Shown piece by piece: positions 35,846-46,200 of a stretch of 64,000 nucleotides of DNA. Origin of the DNA: Nodularia sp034931045 (GTDB taxonomy: Bacteria; Cyanobacteriota; Cyanobacteriia; Cyanobacteriales; Nostocaceae). A model generated the notes under the pieces. It saw only the letters and a program-made list of their open reading frames with translations, searched no databases and had not been told where the DNA came from. The position numbers and the translations under genes were made by a program. The DNA is taken from contig NZ_JAYGHH010000002.1 of NCBI RefSeq assembly GCF_034931045.1, positions 248,001 to 312,000 on the forward strand, read 5' to 3'. Positions within the stretch are counted from its first letter, which is position 1. Each line of letters begins with the position of its first letter.

Positions 35846-36553
35846 ATGCAAACAATAGATTTTCTGCGTATTATACATCCCGCGATCGCAGTTATTTTTG
35901 TTTTTCCCTTAATTGGCATTGTAGTTAACTTTGCCTGGCAAACACGCCAACGTCGTTTACAAAATTTGGCTGGAACTAAAAGCAAAATTCCGCCTGTAGT
36001 TGGCAAAGAACATAAAGAATTTGGTGACTGGTTAACCAGTGCAGTTGTGGGGTTATCTTTAATAGGATTAGCTTACCCAATTGCTAAAAACATTATTCAA
36101 AATCAATTATGGAATCAGGATATTTTCTCTGTTGTTTTTATTTTGTTAATGTTTGTTGTAACTATTACCTCCCTGATATTACTATATCGTTCTAAGCAGC
36201 GTCTATGGAGAGGAGTTTTTGCAACATTAACTGGTGCAGGATTAGTGATTCTTGGTTGCCAAGATGGAGTATTTCGCCGGACAAATGAGTGGTATTGGTC
36301 ACATTATTACATTGGAATTTCTGCTTCATTACTAATGATATTTTCTGTAGCAATTGTGCAAGATATCTATCAAGATAAATCTCATCGTTGGCGGTTGGTT
36401 CACATTATATTAAACTGCGTTGCTTTGTTACTATTCATCGGACAAGGAATGACAGGGACACGAGATTTATTAGAAATTCCTCTAAATTGGCAAGAAACCT
36501 ATATTTATCAGTGTGACTTCGCTAATAAAACTTGTCCAAAATTAAATGAATAA
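35846..36553 (+). CDS. DUF4079 membrane protein, cytochrome-b561-like
   Basis: 235 aa from the ATG at 35846, with AGGAG 10 nt upstream. Five or six hydrophobic helices with histidines near helix ends (RIIHPAIAVIFVFPLIG, WYWSHYYIGISASLLMIFSVAI, WRLVHIILNCVALLLFIGQGMTGTRDLL), consistent with a heme-b membrane protein. The C-terminal tail has two cysteines (YQCDFANKTCPK). It is paired with the DM13 lipoprotein; together they may carry electrons across or along the membrane. That role is inference. Confidence 0.8.
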   Translation: MQTIDFLRIIHPAIAVIFVFPLIGIVVNFAWQTRQRRLQNLAGTKSKIPPVVGKEHKEFGDWLTSAVVGLSLIGLAYPIAKNIIQNQLWNQDIFSVVFILLMFVVTITSLILLYRSKQRLWRGVFATLTGAGLVILGCQDGVFRRTNEWYWSHYYIGISASLLMIFSVAIVQDIYQDKSHRWRLVHIILNCVALLLFIGQGMTGTRDLLEIPLNWQETYIYQCDFANKTCPKLNE

Positions 36554-36571
36554 GTATGATAATACAAAAAT

Positions 36572-37852
36572 TCAAGAAATTTCAATAATAAATTCTGAAC
36601 CTCCTTCAGAGCAGTTGTGGTATGTTAAAGTACCTTGATGAAATTCAGTGATGATTTGATAGCTAGTAAATAAACCTAATCCCACTCCTTTACCCGGTGA
36701 TTTAGTGGTAAAAAACGGCTCAAATAAATGAGGTTGATTCTCTGGGGTAACTCCTATCCCATTGTCTCTAATACTAATTCTAATTTGCTGTTGCTCTGTT
36801 GTGGATATATTGAGCCAAATTGTTGGGTGATATGAACTGTCAATCACTGAATTTACTTTTAATTCCAGAGCCTGAATAGCATTTTGTAGAATGTTAAGTA
36901 GAGCTTGATTTAATAAATTTGCTTGACCAATGAATTTTGGTGTGTCCTCATAATTTTTCTTAACTGAAATGCTGACTGCTCCTTCATTTAAAACAAGTTG
37001 ATAGCGCAGTATAATCAGGACACTTTCCAGATTTTCTTGAATATCTATAGGTTTGATACCTGATTCATCAACACGGGAGAAAATATGCAGAGCCTTGACA
37101 ACTGAGCTAATGCGTTCTGCGCCCGTGTTCAGAGAGTTAATAATCCTTCTTAAATCTGTAATTACAAAATCTAATTCAATTTTCTGCGTAAAATTGTTAA
37201 TTTCTGGAGTAGCATCTGGAAATGATTTTTGATAGAGTTTAATCAGGGTGATCAAGTTTTCACTATAGTCTGATGCAGGTTTGAGATTACCAACAATAAA
37301 ATTGAGTGGGTTATTAATCTCATGAGAAATCCCTGCTGTAATTTGAGAAGCATTCAACAGTTTTTCTTTTTGAATGAGTGCAGCTTCAGTTTTTTGCAAT
37401 TCTAGGAGCATACTTTGGATCTTCTGATTACGATTATGTAAATTTATTTGTAATTGTCGTAATTTTAAATGAGTCTGGACTCTAGCTAATATTTCTTCTA
37501 GATTAAATGGTTTAGTAATGTAGTCAATGCCTCCAGCTTCAAAGGCTAGAATTTTATCATTAACTTCATTCCCAGCACTTAAAAAAATCACAGGAATTGC
37601 ACAATTTTTTGGATCATTTTTTAAATATTCGCAAACTTCATACCCTCCCATTCCTGGCATATTGATATCTAGAATAATTAGATCAGGTGGCAGTGTGTTC
37701 ACAGATTTTAATGCTGCTTTTCCATTAATAGCTTTACGAACTTGATAATTGTGTTTAGATAAAAAATCTGATAAGAACCGAATGTTTTCTAATTTGTCAT
37801 CAACAATTAAAATGTCAGCAACAAATACTTTCTCTTCCAGAGGCATATCCAT
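36572..37852 (-). CDS. Response regulator-histidine kinase hybrid (REC-HisKA-HATPase)
   Basis: 426 aa. Receiver domain residues about 10-130 (DILIVDDKLENIRFLSDF, phospho-Asp in LIILDINMPG, Lys in ITKPFNLEE), short coiled linker, H-box GISHEINNPLNFIVGNL with the His present, N-box LNQALLNILQNAIQAL, G1 IRDNGIGV, F-box FEPFFTTKSPGKGVGLGL. It starts 5 nt after the stop of the large hybrid kinase upstream, so translation is coupled. It probably receives phosphate from that kinase's receiver output or acts as a branch of the same relay. Confidence 0.92.
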   Translation of the reverse strand: MDMPLEEKVFVADILIVDDKLENIRFLSDFLSKHNYQVRKAINGKAALKSVNTLPPDLIILDINMPGMGGYEVCEYLKNDPKNCAIPVIFLSAGNEVNDKILAFEAGGIDYITKPFNLEEILARVQTHLKLRQLQINLHNRNQKIQSMLLELQKTEAALIQKEKLLNASQITAGISHEINNPLNFIVGNLKPASDYSENLITLIKLYQKSFPDATPEINNFTQKIELDFVITDLRRIINSLNTGAERISSVVKALHIFSRVDESGIKPIDIQENLESVLIILRYQLVLNEGAVSISVKKNYEDTPKFIGQANLLNQALLNILQNAIQALELKVNSVIDSSYHPTIWLNISTTEQQQIRISIRDNGIGVTPENQPHLFEPFFTTKSPGKGVGLGLFTSYQIITEFHQGTLTYHNCSEGGSEFIIEIS

Positions 37853-37857
37853 AATAT

Positions 37858-40800
37858 TTAAGAAAAATTAAATTGTTGAGTGATTATCATTATTTTGTCA
37901 AATTGATAGGTTTCAATTAACCGAATTAAAGCTGTAATTAAATGGGTATGTTCGCTAGGAATTTGAGCCACAAGTTGGAGACTACTGCTATCATTGCCTT
38001 GAGCAGCGGCCAAATGTAATTGGGCAATCCAACTAACTGGCATAATAGCTAAAGACTCAGTGTCAAGGACATAATCGACTGGCGGCTCAGTCTGACTAAC
38101 TTCAGTTTCCTTATATAGATATTCTATCTGTAGATGCTTGGTGAGTGTTTCTAAAATTTCCTCCCAACGAAATGGTTTACTAACAAAATCATCACAACCT
38201 GCATCTAAACTTTCTTGTTTCTGTTCTGTAAAAGCACTAGCTGTGAGGGCAATGATTTTTGTAGGGGGGGAATTTTGTCCATGTTGATTGTTTAATGTTT
38301 GTGCCAAATGACGAATCTGCCGAGTAGCTTGATAACCATTAATAATGGGCATTCGCATATCCAGAAAAATTAGGTGAGGTTGCCATTCTTGCCAAATTTC
38401 AATAGCCTGTTTTCCATTTTCTGCTTCCTGGACTGCAAAACCTAAACGGTTCAAAATATTGCTCAATAGCAATCGGTTAGCAGGATTATCTTCAGCAATT
38501 AAAATGCGATAATTTGTTTGTCTGGGGGCAAGGCTAACTACATCAAGGATGGGGGAAGATAAGTTAATAATGGCAACAGTTTCAGGCAAATTAGCCGGGA
38601 TATGAAAGCTAAAACAAGTACTTTTATCTAACTCACTTTTTACAGTAATTTCACCGCCCATTAATTGCACAAATTTTTGACTAATCCGCAAGCCTAAACC
38701 TGTTCCTTGCCGTGATTGTTGTCCAGAGCGTGTTTGCTGAAAGGCTTGAAATAAATTTCCAATTTCTTCTGGAGCAATTCCAGTTCCAGAGTCTTCAACT
38801 GCAAAAAATAGCCGATATTGCCTGGGGAATTCTGAGTTAGCAATGTCGTCTTCATTCCCATATAATTCCTGACATCTAACTCGCAAGGCTACCTGCCCTT
38901 TTTCAGTAAACTTGATGGCATTAGCCAACAAATTGATGAGTATTTGACGTAGTTTGTTTTCGTCGGCTTTGATGTATTGAGGTACAGTCTCATCGCAATC
39001 AAAAATTAGTTTTAAGCCTTTAGATACAGCTTTCTGTTGCAGCATTGCGGCTAAACTATTTAGTAAGTTATGTAGGTCAAATTCTACTTCATATAAATTC
39101 ATTTGTCCCGCTTCAATCTTGGACATCTCCAACACACTATTAATTAGTCCTAGAAGATGTTCACCACTTTGGTTAATGATTTCTGTATATTTTTGATGTT
39201 CTAAGGATAAGGTTTGATCTCGCTGCATCAATTGGGTGAAACCCAAAATGGCGTTAAGTGGAGTCCGTAATTCATGGCTCATATTGGCCAAGAACTCACT
39301 TTTGGCGCGATTAGCGGCATCAGCAGTTTCTTTAGCCTGTTTTAGTTCTTGGGCTTGTTTCTGGGTTTGGGCAAATAATTCTGCTTGTTGCACAGCCACC
39401 CCAAGTTGATTACCAATTTGGGTAACAATTTGAATTTCTGGATTTTGCCATTGTCGTGGGTTGCCGTTTTGATAAACTGCTAATAAGCCCCAGAGGTGAC
39501 TGCCGCAAAAAATGGGAGCAATAATATAAGCTCGTGCTTGTAATTGTGCTAAAAGCTCAAGATAACATTCATCAAACCCAGCTGCATAGATGTCATCAAC
39601 ACAGCAATAGCTCTTTTGTTCCTGATAGATGCCGCCCATGTTTGTTTGCAAATAGGTATCGCGAATTACTGCTTCTGAATCAGTCAGTTTTGTAATTACA
39701 CAGTTATCTTGATCCACAGATACTTCAGTGATTTTGCTATCTCCGGGTTTTGCCGGAATCACAGCAGGCCAAAATTCAGAAACAGATTCGGCAACTAATT
39801 CGCCACTCCAATCTGGTTGAAAGCGATAAATCAAGACGCGATCGCATTCTACAGCTTGACGTAATTCCGCAGTAGTAGCCCGGAAAATAGATTCCAGGTT
39901 CAGGCTTTGGCGCATTTGCTGAATGACTTGCTTTGTAGCCTGTTCTCTCTCTGCCATTACCCTCATTGCTGCTTCTGTGTGAATTCGTTCTTGAATTTCC
40001 ACTTCTAAAGCATGATTAACCTGCACCAGTTCAGCAGTGCGTTCCTCAACGCCAAATTCTAATTCCTTATAGGCAAGGCGTTTTTCTTCTTCTGCCCATT
40101 TGCGTTGTAGTTCTGTAGAAGCCCTAGCTGCAAAAACTTGCAATAGTGTTTTGACTCGATCGCTTGTTTCTAGAGGTTTCACATCGACAATACACAGGTT
40201 GCCAATCACATTCTGATTCACATCCACTAGGGGAACCCCGATGTAACTTTCTGCACCTAATTTTTTTAGCAATGAGTTATTAGGAAACAACTCCCGTAAT
40301 GCACTGGGATAAGCACACAAAATATTTTTTTGAATTACATCCTTGCAGGGAGTGTTAATCAATTCATATTCAAAGTTTTCTGCTAAATGGTCTACAGACC
40401 AAAAATTAATACTTTGGAGCTTTTGTAATGAGTCGTCAACTGTCTCAAAGACAATTGCATAAGATACACCCAGGGCTGTTGCTAAATTTTGCACTAATGC
40501 CGGAAAAAAATCATTTCCCGCAACAGAAGCAGTACCGGCAACAATCATTTGTAGGGTTTTTTCGGTTTGTTGCCGTTCGGCGACTTGCTTTTCTAATTCC
40601 TGGTTAATCATTTCTAGCTGTTCAGGCGATCGCATGGCTAGNNNNNNNNNNNNNNNNNNNNNNNNNNNNNNNTTGCGGCAAAACTTTTATCAGTTGTAAT
40701 GCTGTATAAAAAGAGACTAAAATCGTGATGGTTTTGATAATGGCTGACAACCAGTAATCTGGATGCCATATTGTCCACATATCTAGCAGATGTCCTGTAC

Positions 40801-41035
40801 CACAAAGAATCAGAAATGCACCACATAAAATAAATACTTTGGAGAAAAAAATATCCCCACGCTTACGGACAAAGTAGATCAGTATCACTGGAATTGAGTA
40901 ATAGGCGATCGCTATCAGTGCATCACTAAGTAAATGTAACGCTACCAGAGGCGTTTGCCAAAGATAGCAATGCCCATGAGGGATATAGTTGTTAGAAAAT
41001 AAAAGATTTTGTAATAATTCTGAGACTGCTTGCAT
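37858..41035 (-). CDS. Ethylene-receptor-like hybrid histidine kinase (SynEtr1/Slr1212-like)
   Basis: About 1060 aa across a 31-N gap that shifts the frame; the join reads LIKVLPQ-[gap]-LAMRSPEQLE. The N-terminal membrane domain (residues about 25-125) matches the plant ETR1 ethylene-binding domain with D38, Y45, I48, P49, C78 and H82, at the same mutual spacing as ETR1 D25, Y32, I35, P36, C65, H69; C78 and H82 would bind copper. Then GAF1, a coiled coil, GAF2 with a cysteine in the bilin-attachment region (ECYLELL), HisKA (ANMSHELRTPLN), HATPase (DSGTGIAPEE, GTGLGLRIS), and a receiver (FLDMRMPIINGY). Likely senses ethylene and perhaps light or redox. Confidence 0.87.
40642..40672. other. Assembly gap (31 N)
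   Basis: Within the ethylene-receptor-like gene, between the last membrane helix and the first coiled coil. Relatives have only a residue or two here, so the true gap may be a few bases. Confidence 0.9.
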
Positions 41036-41417
41036 ATTTTAGATGTTGTGATTCGCAATTAATTAAACTGTGCATAGGCAACTTAAAATTGCTAGTGAAT
41101 TTCCCATAATTTTGTGAGTTTTTATTTCCTTCTAGCTAACCTCCGAAATTAAGAATTAGATGATTGCCTAAGTATTTAATCTAGTGTTGATTAAAATTGT
41201 TACGTTAAAAAATTATAACGTGCTAACTCTGATCAAGTAGACTTAACCTCAGTCCTTATTAGAAAAAAATTGCAATAATCGAATATGATGTACTGCTCTT
41301 ACTTATGTCAGATGGAAAAATTGATAATTTTGGCTACTTTGTTAAATAAATAGATGATTGCATTCGGTAGCGAATCATAATTTCACCTATCAAAACCTCT
41401 AATTTTCCATAGAGAAA
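41036..41417. other. Divergent intergenic region, no gene seen
   Basis: 382 bp AT-rich region between the ethylene-receptor-like gene and treS; holds both promoters. No repeats recognised. Confidence 0.5.
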
Positions 41418-44400
41418 ATGCCAAATATCATTTTTAAAAATGACCCATTATGGTTTAAAAATGCGATTATTTACGAAGTACCTATTCGTGCTTATGCTGA
41501 TAGTAATGATGATGGGATTGGTGATTTAAGGGGATTGACAGCAAAACTAGATTACTTGCAAGACTTAGGAATTAATACTATTTGGTTACTACCATTTTTT
41601 CCTTCACCATTAAAAGATGATGGTTATGATATTTCTGATTATACCAGTATAAACCCTATATATGGTACATTGGAAGACTTTAAAAAGTTATTAATTGCGG
41701 CTCATCAGCGTAGTATCAGGGTAATTATTGAGTTAATTATTAACCATACATCTGACCAACATCCTTGGTTTCAACGCGCACGTCGCGCTGCAAAAGGCAG
41801 TCCAGAACGAGATTTTTATGTGTGGAGTGACACGCCAGAAAAATACGAAGAAGCGCGGATTATTTTCCAAGATTTTGAAACCTCTAATTGGGCTTGGGAT
41901 GCAGTTGCTAAAGCATATTTCTGGCATCGTTTCTACTCCCATCAGCCAGATTTAAACTATGATAATCCCTTAGTTAGAAAAGCGGTGTTTGATGTTTTAG
42001 ATTTTTGGTTAGAAATGGGTGTAGATGGATTACGTATGGATGCAGTTCCTTATTTGTATGAAAGAGAAGGGACGAACTGCGAAAATCTACCAGAGACTCA
42101 TGCTTTTCTTAAAGATATGCGATCGCACATTGATCAGAAATATTCTCAAAAAATGCTCCTAGCTGAAGCTAATCAATGGCCAGAGGATGCCGCCCAATAC
42201 TATGGTGACGGGGATGAATGTCACATGAACTTTCATTTTCCCCTGATGCCGCGTTTATTTATCGCCCTCCAGATGGAAGACAACTTTCCCATAGTGGACA
42301 TTCTGCAACAAACTCCCCGGATTCCTGATAACTGTCAGTGGGCATTGTTTTTGCGGAATCATGACGAATTGACCTTAGAAATGGTAACAGATGAAGACCG
42401 AGATTTTATGTATCGGGTTTATGCCCAAGACCCGGTAATGAGATTGAATTTAGGTATCCGCCGCCGATTAGCACCATTATTAGGCAATGACCGTCGTCAA
42501 ATCGAATTACTCAATAGTTTATTATTATCTCTGCCAGGGACACCCGTACTTTATTATGGTGATGAGATTGGTATGGGTGATAATGTTTATTTAGGCGATC
42601 GCAATGGCGTAAGGACTCCCATGCAATGGAGTTCTGACCGTAACGCTGGTTTTAGTCGCACTAATCCCCACCGCTTACATTTACCCGTAATTATTGACTC
42701 AGAATATCACTACGAAGCTGTCAACGTTGAAGCACAACGGGCTAACTTTAATTCTCTGTGGTATTGGATGAAACGATTGATTGCAACTCGTAACCGATTT
42801 CAGGCTTTAGGTAAAGGCAACTTTGAATTATTACACCCCAATAACCGCAAAGTTTTTGCCTTTAGCCGCACCTACGGCGAAGAATATATAGTAGTAGTTG
42901 CAAATCTATCTCATTATGTGCAAACAGCAGAATTAGATTTATCAGACTTCACTGGATTAATCCCAGTAGAAATTTTTGGTTACACAGAATTTCCAGCCAT
43001 TGCAGAATCGCCTTATTTTCTCAGTCTCAGTCCCTACGGATTTTACTGGTTTGTCCTCAAACGTCAACTGAGTTTAACTCAACCGCCGAAACCCCAAGCC
43101 GAGTTACCCACATTGGTGGTCAATGAACAGTGGCAAAATGTAATTTCCCAACGAGATTTAAAAGGGGTTTTGGAATCGACACTGCGAGATTATCTATATA
43201 CCTGTAAATGGTTTGGTGGTAAAAACCGAACTTTGCAATCAGTGCAAATTGTCGAAGCGATCGCCATACCCTATAATCAGCAGTTAGCCGAGATGGTGTG
43301 GTTGCAGGTAGATTACATCGACAGAAACCGCGAAACTTATCTATTATTTCTGAGTTATGGGTCAGGTAATCAAGCCATGCACCTGTTGTCAGAAATGCCG
43401 CAAGCTGTAATCGCACGTCTGCAAGTGCAAGGGGAGACTCCAGAAGCGGGAATTTTATTTGATGCTTTAGTAGATCAAGATTTTCTCAATGTATTGTTAG
43501 AGACAATCGCAAATCATGATGTATATCAGGGGATAACAGGAGAATTATTTGCCACAACCACTGATTTATACTCACAGTTATACCCAGAGAACACAGACCA
43601 TGAACCAACAATCCTCAAAGAAGAAGAACAAACCAATACTTATATATTGTATGGCGAGCGATTGTGTTTGAAACTATTCCGTAAATTTGAAGAAGGTATG
43701 CACCCGGATTTAGAAATTCGGCGTTTTCTGGGTGAGAAACAACTCTTGCACCATTTTCTACCTATAGCTGGGGCTTTAGAATACCGCCGCCCCCAGAGAT
43801 TTGGGGATACTCCAGCCCTAGCGATGACCGTAGGCATATTACAAGAATTGATTTTAGATACTCGCAGTGGTTGGGATTATACTCTCGATAGCCTGCGTCA
43901 TTACTTTGATATCGTCACGACAAAACAAGCAACTATTACCGAAGTTCCCATACCATCAGGTTCTCTACTGGATTTGCAGAGAACTGAAATTCCCGACTTG
44001 GCAATTCAAACCATTAATTCCTACCTTCCCAATGCAGAAATATTGGGGAAATCCACGGCTGAATTGCATATTGCTTTAGCGACAGACACAGATAATCCCG
44101 ATTTTGCACCAGAACCCTTTTCATCGTTTTACCAACGTTCCATATATCAAGATGCGCGTAACCTCACAGGACGAGTCTTTCGATTCCTCAGAGAACGGGC
44201 AGAATATTTGCCATCTCATACCCAGGAGTTAGCAGCAGATGTTCTCCATCAGCAGCAAGAGATTTTGGCACGGTTTCAGTTAGTGGTAAATCAAAAAATT
44301 ATCGCTTTGCGGACTCGTTATCATGGCGACTATCATCTGGGGCAAGTGCTATACACTGGCAAAGACTTTATTATCACTCATTTTGAGGGTAAAATGGCTC

Positions 44401-44780
44401 GCAGTTTGAGTGAACGCCGCCGCAAGCGATCGCCTTTAAGAGATGTAGCCCGAATGCTGGTATCCTTTAACTATGCGGTGACTCAAGCTCTGCGCTATGA
44501 AGTAGAAACTGGCATGATTCGTCCAGAAAATCTCCCCCTGATGGAACAATGGGCGCAGTTTTGGTATACCTGGGTGAGTGCTACCTTCTGCAATTCTTAT
44601 TTAGCAACTGCTGGGGAAAACAACTTTTTACCAAAGACGCAAGCAGAATTACAATTACTACTTTTTGCCTATCTATTGGAAAAAGCTATTGAAGCACTTG
44701 AACATGAACTTAATCATCGTCCCGATTATGTGGATATTCCTCTGCAATTGATTTTGCAATTGTTAGCGCAATCTGACTAA
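41418..44780 (+). CDS. treS: Trehalose synthase (GH13) fused to maltokinase-like domain
   Basis: 1120 aa. Residues 1 to about 555 are GH13 trehalose synthase: YADSNDDGIGDLRGL, the nucleophile region MGVDGLRMDAVPYLYEREGTNCENLPETH, acid/base LLAEANQWPED and FLRNHDELTLEMV. It interconverts maltose and trehalose. The C-terminal half is maltokinase-like (YTCKWFGGKNRTLQ; HGDYHLGQVLYTGKDF; RRKRSPLRDVARML), which normally makes maltose-1-phosphate for GlgE or glycogen metabolism. The metal-binding DFEGEP motif is altered here to HFEGKM (residues 988-993). TreS is thus likely active and the kinase doubtful. Monocistronic. Confidence 0.92.
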   Translation: MPNIIFKNDPLWFKNAIIYEVPIRAYADSNDDGIGDLRGLTAKLDYLQDLGINTIWLLPFFPSPLKDDGYDISDYTSINPIYGTLEDFKKLLIAAHQRSIRVIIELIINHTSDQHPWFQRARRAAKGSPERDFYVWSDTPEKYEEARIIFQDFETSNWAWDAVAKAYFWHRFYSHQPDLNYDNPLVRKAVFDVLDFWLEMGVDGLRMDAVPYLYEREGTNCENLPETHAFLKDMRSHIDQKYSQKMLLAEANQWPEDAAQYYGDGDECHMNFHFPLMPRLFIALQMEDNFPIVDILQQTPRIPDNCQWALFLRNHDELTLEMVTDEDRDFMYRVYAQDPVMRLNLGIRRRLAPLLGNDRRQIELLNSLLLSLPGTPVLYYGDEIGMGDNVYLGDRNGVRTPMQWSSDRNAGFSRTNPHRLHLPVIIDSEYHYEAVNVEAQRANFNSLWYWMKRLIATRNRFQALGKGNFELLHPNNRKVFAFSRTYGEEYIVVVANLSHYVQTAELDLSDFTGLIPVEIFGYTEFPAIAESPYFLSLSPYGFYWFVLKRQLSLTQPPKPQAELPTLVVNEQWQNVISQRDLKGVLESTLRDYLYTCKWFGGKNRTLQSVQIVEAIAIPYNQQLAEMVWLQVDYIDRNRETYLLFLSYGSGNQAMHLLSEMPQAVIARLQVQGETPEAGILFDALVDQDFLNVLLETIANHDVYQGITGELFATTTDLYSQLYPENTDHEPTILKEEEQTNTYILYGERLCLKLFRKFEEGMHPDLEIRRFLGEKQLLHHFLPIAGALEYRRPQRFGDTPALAMTVGILQELILDTRSGWDYTLDSLRHYFDIVTTKQATITEVPIPSGSLLDLQRTEIPDLAIQTINSYLPNAEILGKSTAELHIALATDTDNPDFAPEPFSSFYQRSIYQDARNLTGRVFRFLRERAEYLPSHTQELAADVLHQQQEILARFQLVVNQKIIALRTRYHGDYHLGQVLYTGKDFIITHFEGKMARSLSERRRKRSPLRDVARMLVSFNYAVTQALRYEVETGMIRPENLPLMEQWAQFWYTWVSATFCNSYLATAGENNFLPKTQAELQLLLFAYLLEKAIEALEHELNHRPDYVDIPLQLILQLLAQSD

Positions 44781-44789
44781 TGAAAAAGT

Positions 44790-44822
44790 TAGTAGTGAGG
44801 ACTTTAGTCCTCTCTATCTCCT
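44790..44822 (+). repeat. GAGGACTTTAGTCCTC hairpin repeat
   Basis: Short palindrome flanked by GTAGT, after the treS stop; the same element is in the terminator at 14020 and, altered, near 54937. Probably a mobile terminator-like REP. Confidence 0.7.
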
Positions 44823-44823
44823 G

Positions 44824-44920
44824 TAAGTAGGTAGACAAGAAAAATCCCAACTATATGACGAAAGGTAAACAAAGCAGAAATCCTGACCAATGACCAATGA
44901 CAAAGGACACATAACGACAC
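44824..44920 (+). repeat. 127-bp dispersed repeat, copy C (truncated and diverged)
   Basis: Starts TAAGTAGGTAGACAAG and keeps CCAATGACCAATGACAAAGG, but ends after about 97 bp and lacks the right terminal part. Confidence 0.8.
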
Positions 44921-44985
44921 AAGGAAGGGCTAAAGCCCAACTACGAACTGCTGAACATTAATTTGATTATTTCCTAGCAACCTTC

Positions 44986-45828
44986 TTAAATACTTGTAAC
45001 CTGGGGATGTGTTTCCAACCAAATATCAATATCACTCAATACCTGCTGGGGAATTTCCCACGGAAATAAATGTGCGGTATTGGGATAAGAATAGTACTGG
45101 CTATTTTTTAGGTGTCGCGCTGTTTCTAAACTTGATTCGGCCGTGATATGACGGTCTTGTTCTCCAGCTAATATTAAGCTAGGACAGTTAATTTGCTGTA
45201 AATCTGTCAGTCGATTGTAACCGGATTTGAGGGCAGTATATAGGGCGCGAGTTGCGGGAGAGGAGGTTTGTAAATAGGCCTGTGCTGCTTCCTGGGCAAT
45301 ATAATTGTATGCCGTAGGGGTATGTTGTTGAATTAAATAACGAAAGAGCGATCGCTTGCCAAAAGTATCAATATTCCACTGCCAACTCGGTTGCAGATAA
45401 TTCAAAATTCCAGCAATGCCAGTATAGAGATTATCCTGCCAAGTGATGGGAGGATGATTACCACGGGGTCTAGCTGCTGTAGCCACTAAAATTAAACCAG
45501 TCACCCGTTCTGGTAGTCGCAATGCCATTTCCATTGCCAAAATCCCCCCCAGTGACCATCCTAAGATAAGACATTTTTCGATTTGATAGCGGTCTAGCAG
45601 CGCTTCTAAGTCAGTCAAATGATCTAACATCTCAAAATTTCCATTGCAGCGACTCTTGCCGTATCCACGTAAATCAGGGGCGAATGTTTGGTAATTCTGG
45701 GATAAGTGATTAGTAAACACAGAAAGATTCCGACCAGAACCAGGATGACCATGTAAACCGAGAATTGGGAATCCTTCACCTTGAATATAGACGTTGAGGT
45801 TTACCTCTGTTGTAGAAATTAAGGACAT
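44986..45828 (-). CDS. Alpha/beta hydrolase
   Basis: 280 aa from the ATG at 45828 (MSLISTTEVNLNVYIQGEGFPILGLHGHPGSGRNL); a TTG at 45837 is also in frame. Oxyanion HGHPGSG, DLRGYGKSR, nucleophile elbow GWSLGGILAMEM (Ser), LILAGEQDRHIT (Asp) and PNTAHLFPWE (His). Typical of small-molecule esterases, haloperoxidase-like or acyl-transfer hydrolases; the substrate is unknown. Confidence 0.87.
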   Translation of the reverse strand: MSLISTTEVNLNVYIQGEGFPILGLHGHPGSGRNLSVFTNHLSQNYQTFAPDLRGYGKSRCNGNFEMLDHLTDLEALLDRYQIEKCLILGWSLGGILAMEMALRLPERVTGLILVATAARPRGNHPPITWQDNLYTGIAGILNYLQPSWQWNIDTFGKRSLFRYLIQQHTPTAYNYIAQEAAQAYLQTSSPATRALYTALKSGYNRLTDLQQINCPSLILAGEQDRHITAESSLETARHLKNSQYYSYPNTAHLFPWEIPQQVLSDIDIWLETHPQVTSI

Positions 45829-45943
45829 AATTTGCAATTTTTGTCATCAATATATAACATTTAATTTCTTTGATTCCCCAGTTAGAAAAGCACATAAATG
45901 ATTAAATTATTCCCAATCCCCCCGACTCCCCTACCTGTTCAGT

Positions 45944-45967
45944 AGTGACAATTCATGAATTGTCACT
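45944..45967. repeat. 24-bp perfect palindrome
   Basis: Core ACAATTCATGAATTGT extended by matching bases on both sides. A related palindrome with the same core is at 52919. A known style of small dispersed palindrome in cyanobacteria. Confidence 0.85.
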
Positions 45968-46200
45968 TCATTTTTTCCAGCAAGTGTCGAATGCTCCAGA
46001 ATCGGAAGGTATGCCGCAGGAATGATCCTTATATAGTTCAATTCTGCTAAAACTTTTTTTCCACTGCGAGAGGATATTTTTATGTGTTACATTTCCTATA
46101 CCCGTTTTAAAAAGCTCGGTCATACTTTCCTAAGTTTCATCAATAACCTCATAACTTAGGAGCTAGAATTCAATATATTTAGCTCCACTGCCCGGATACG

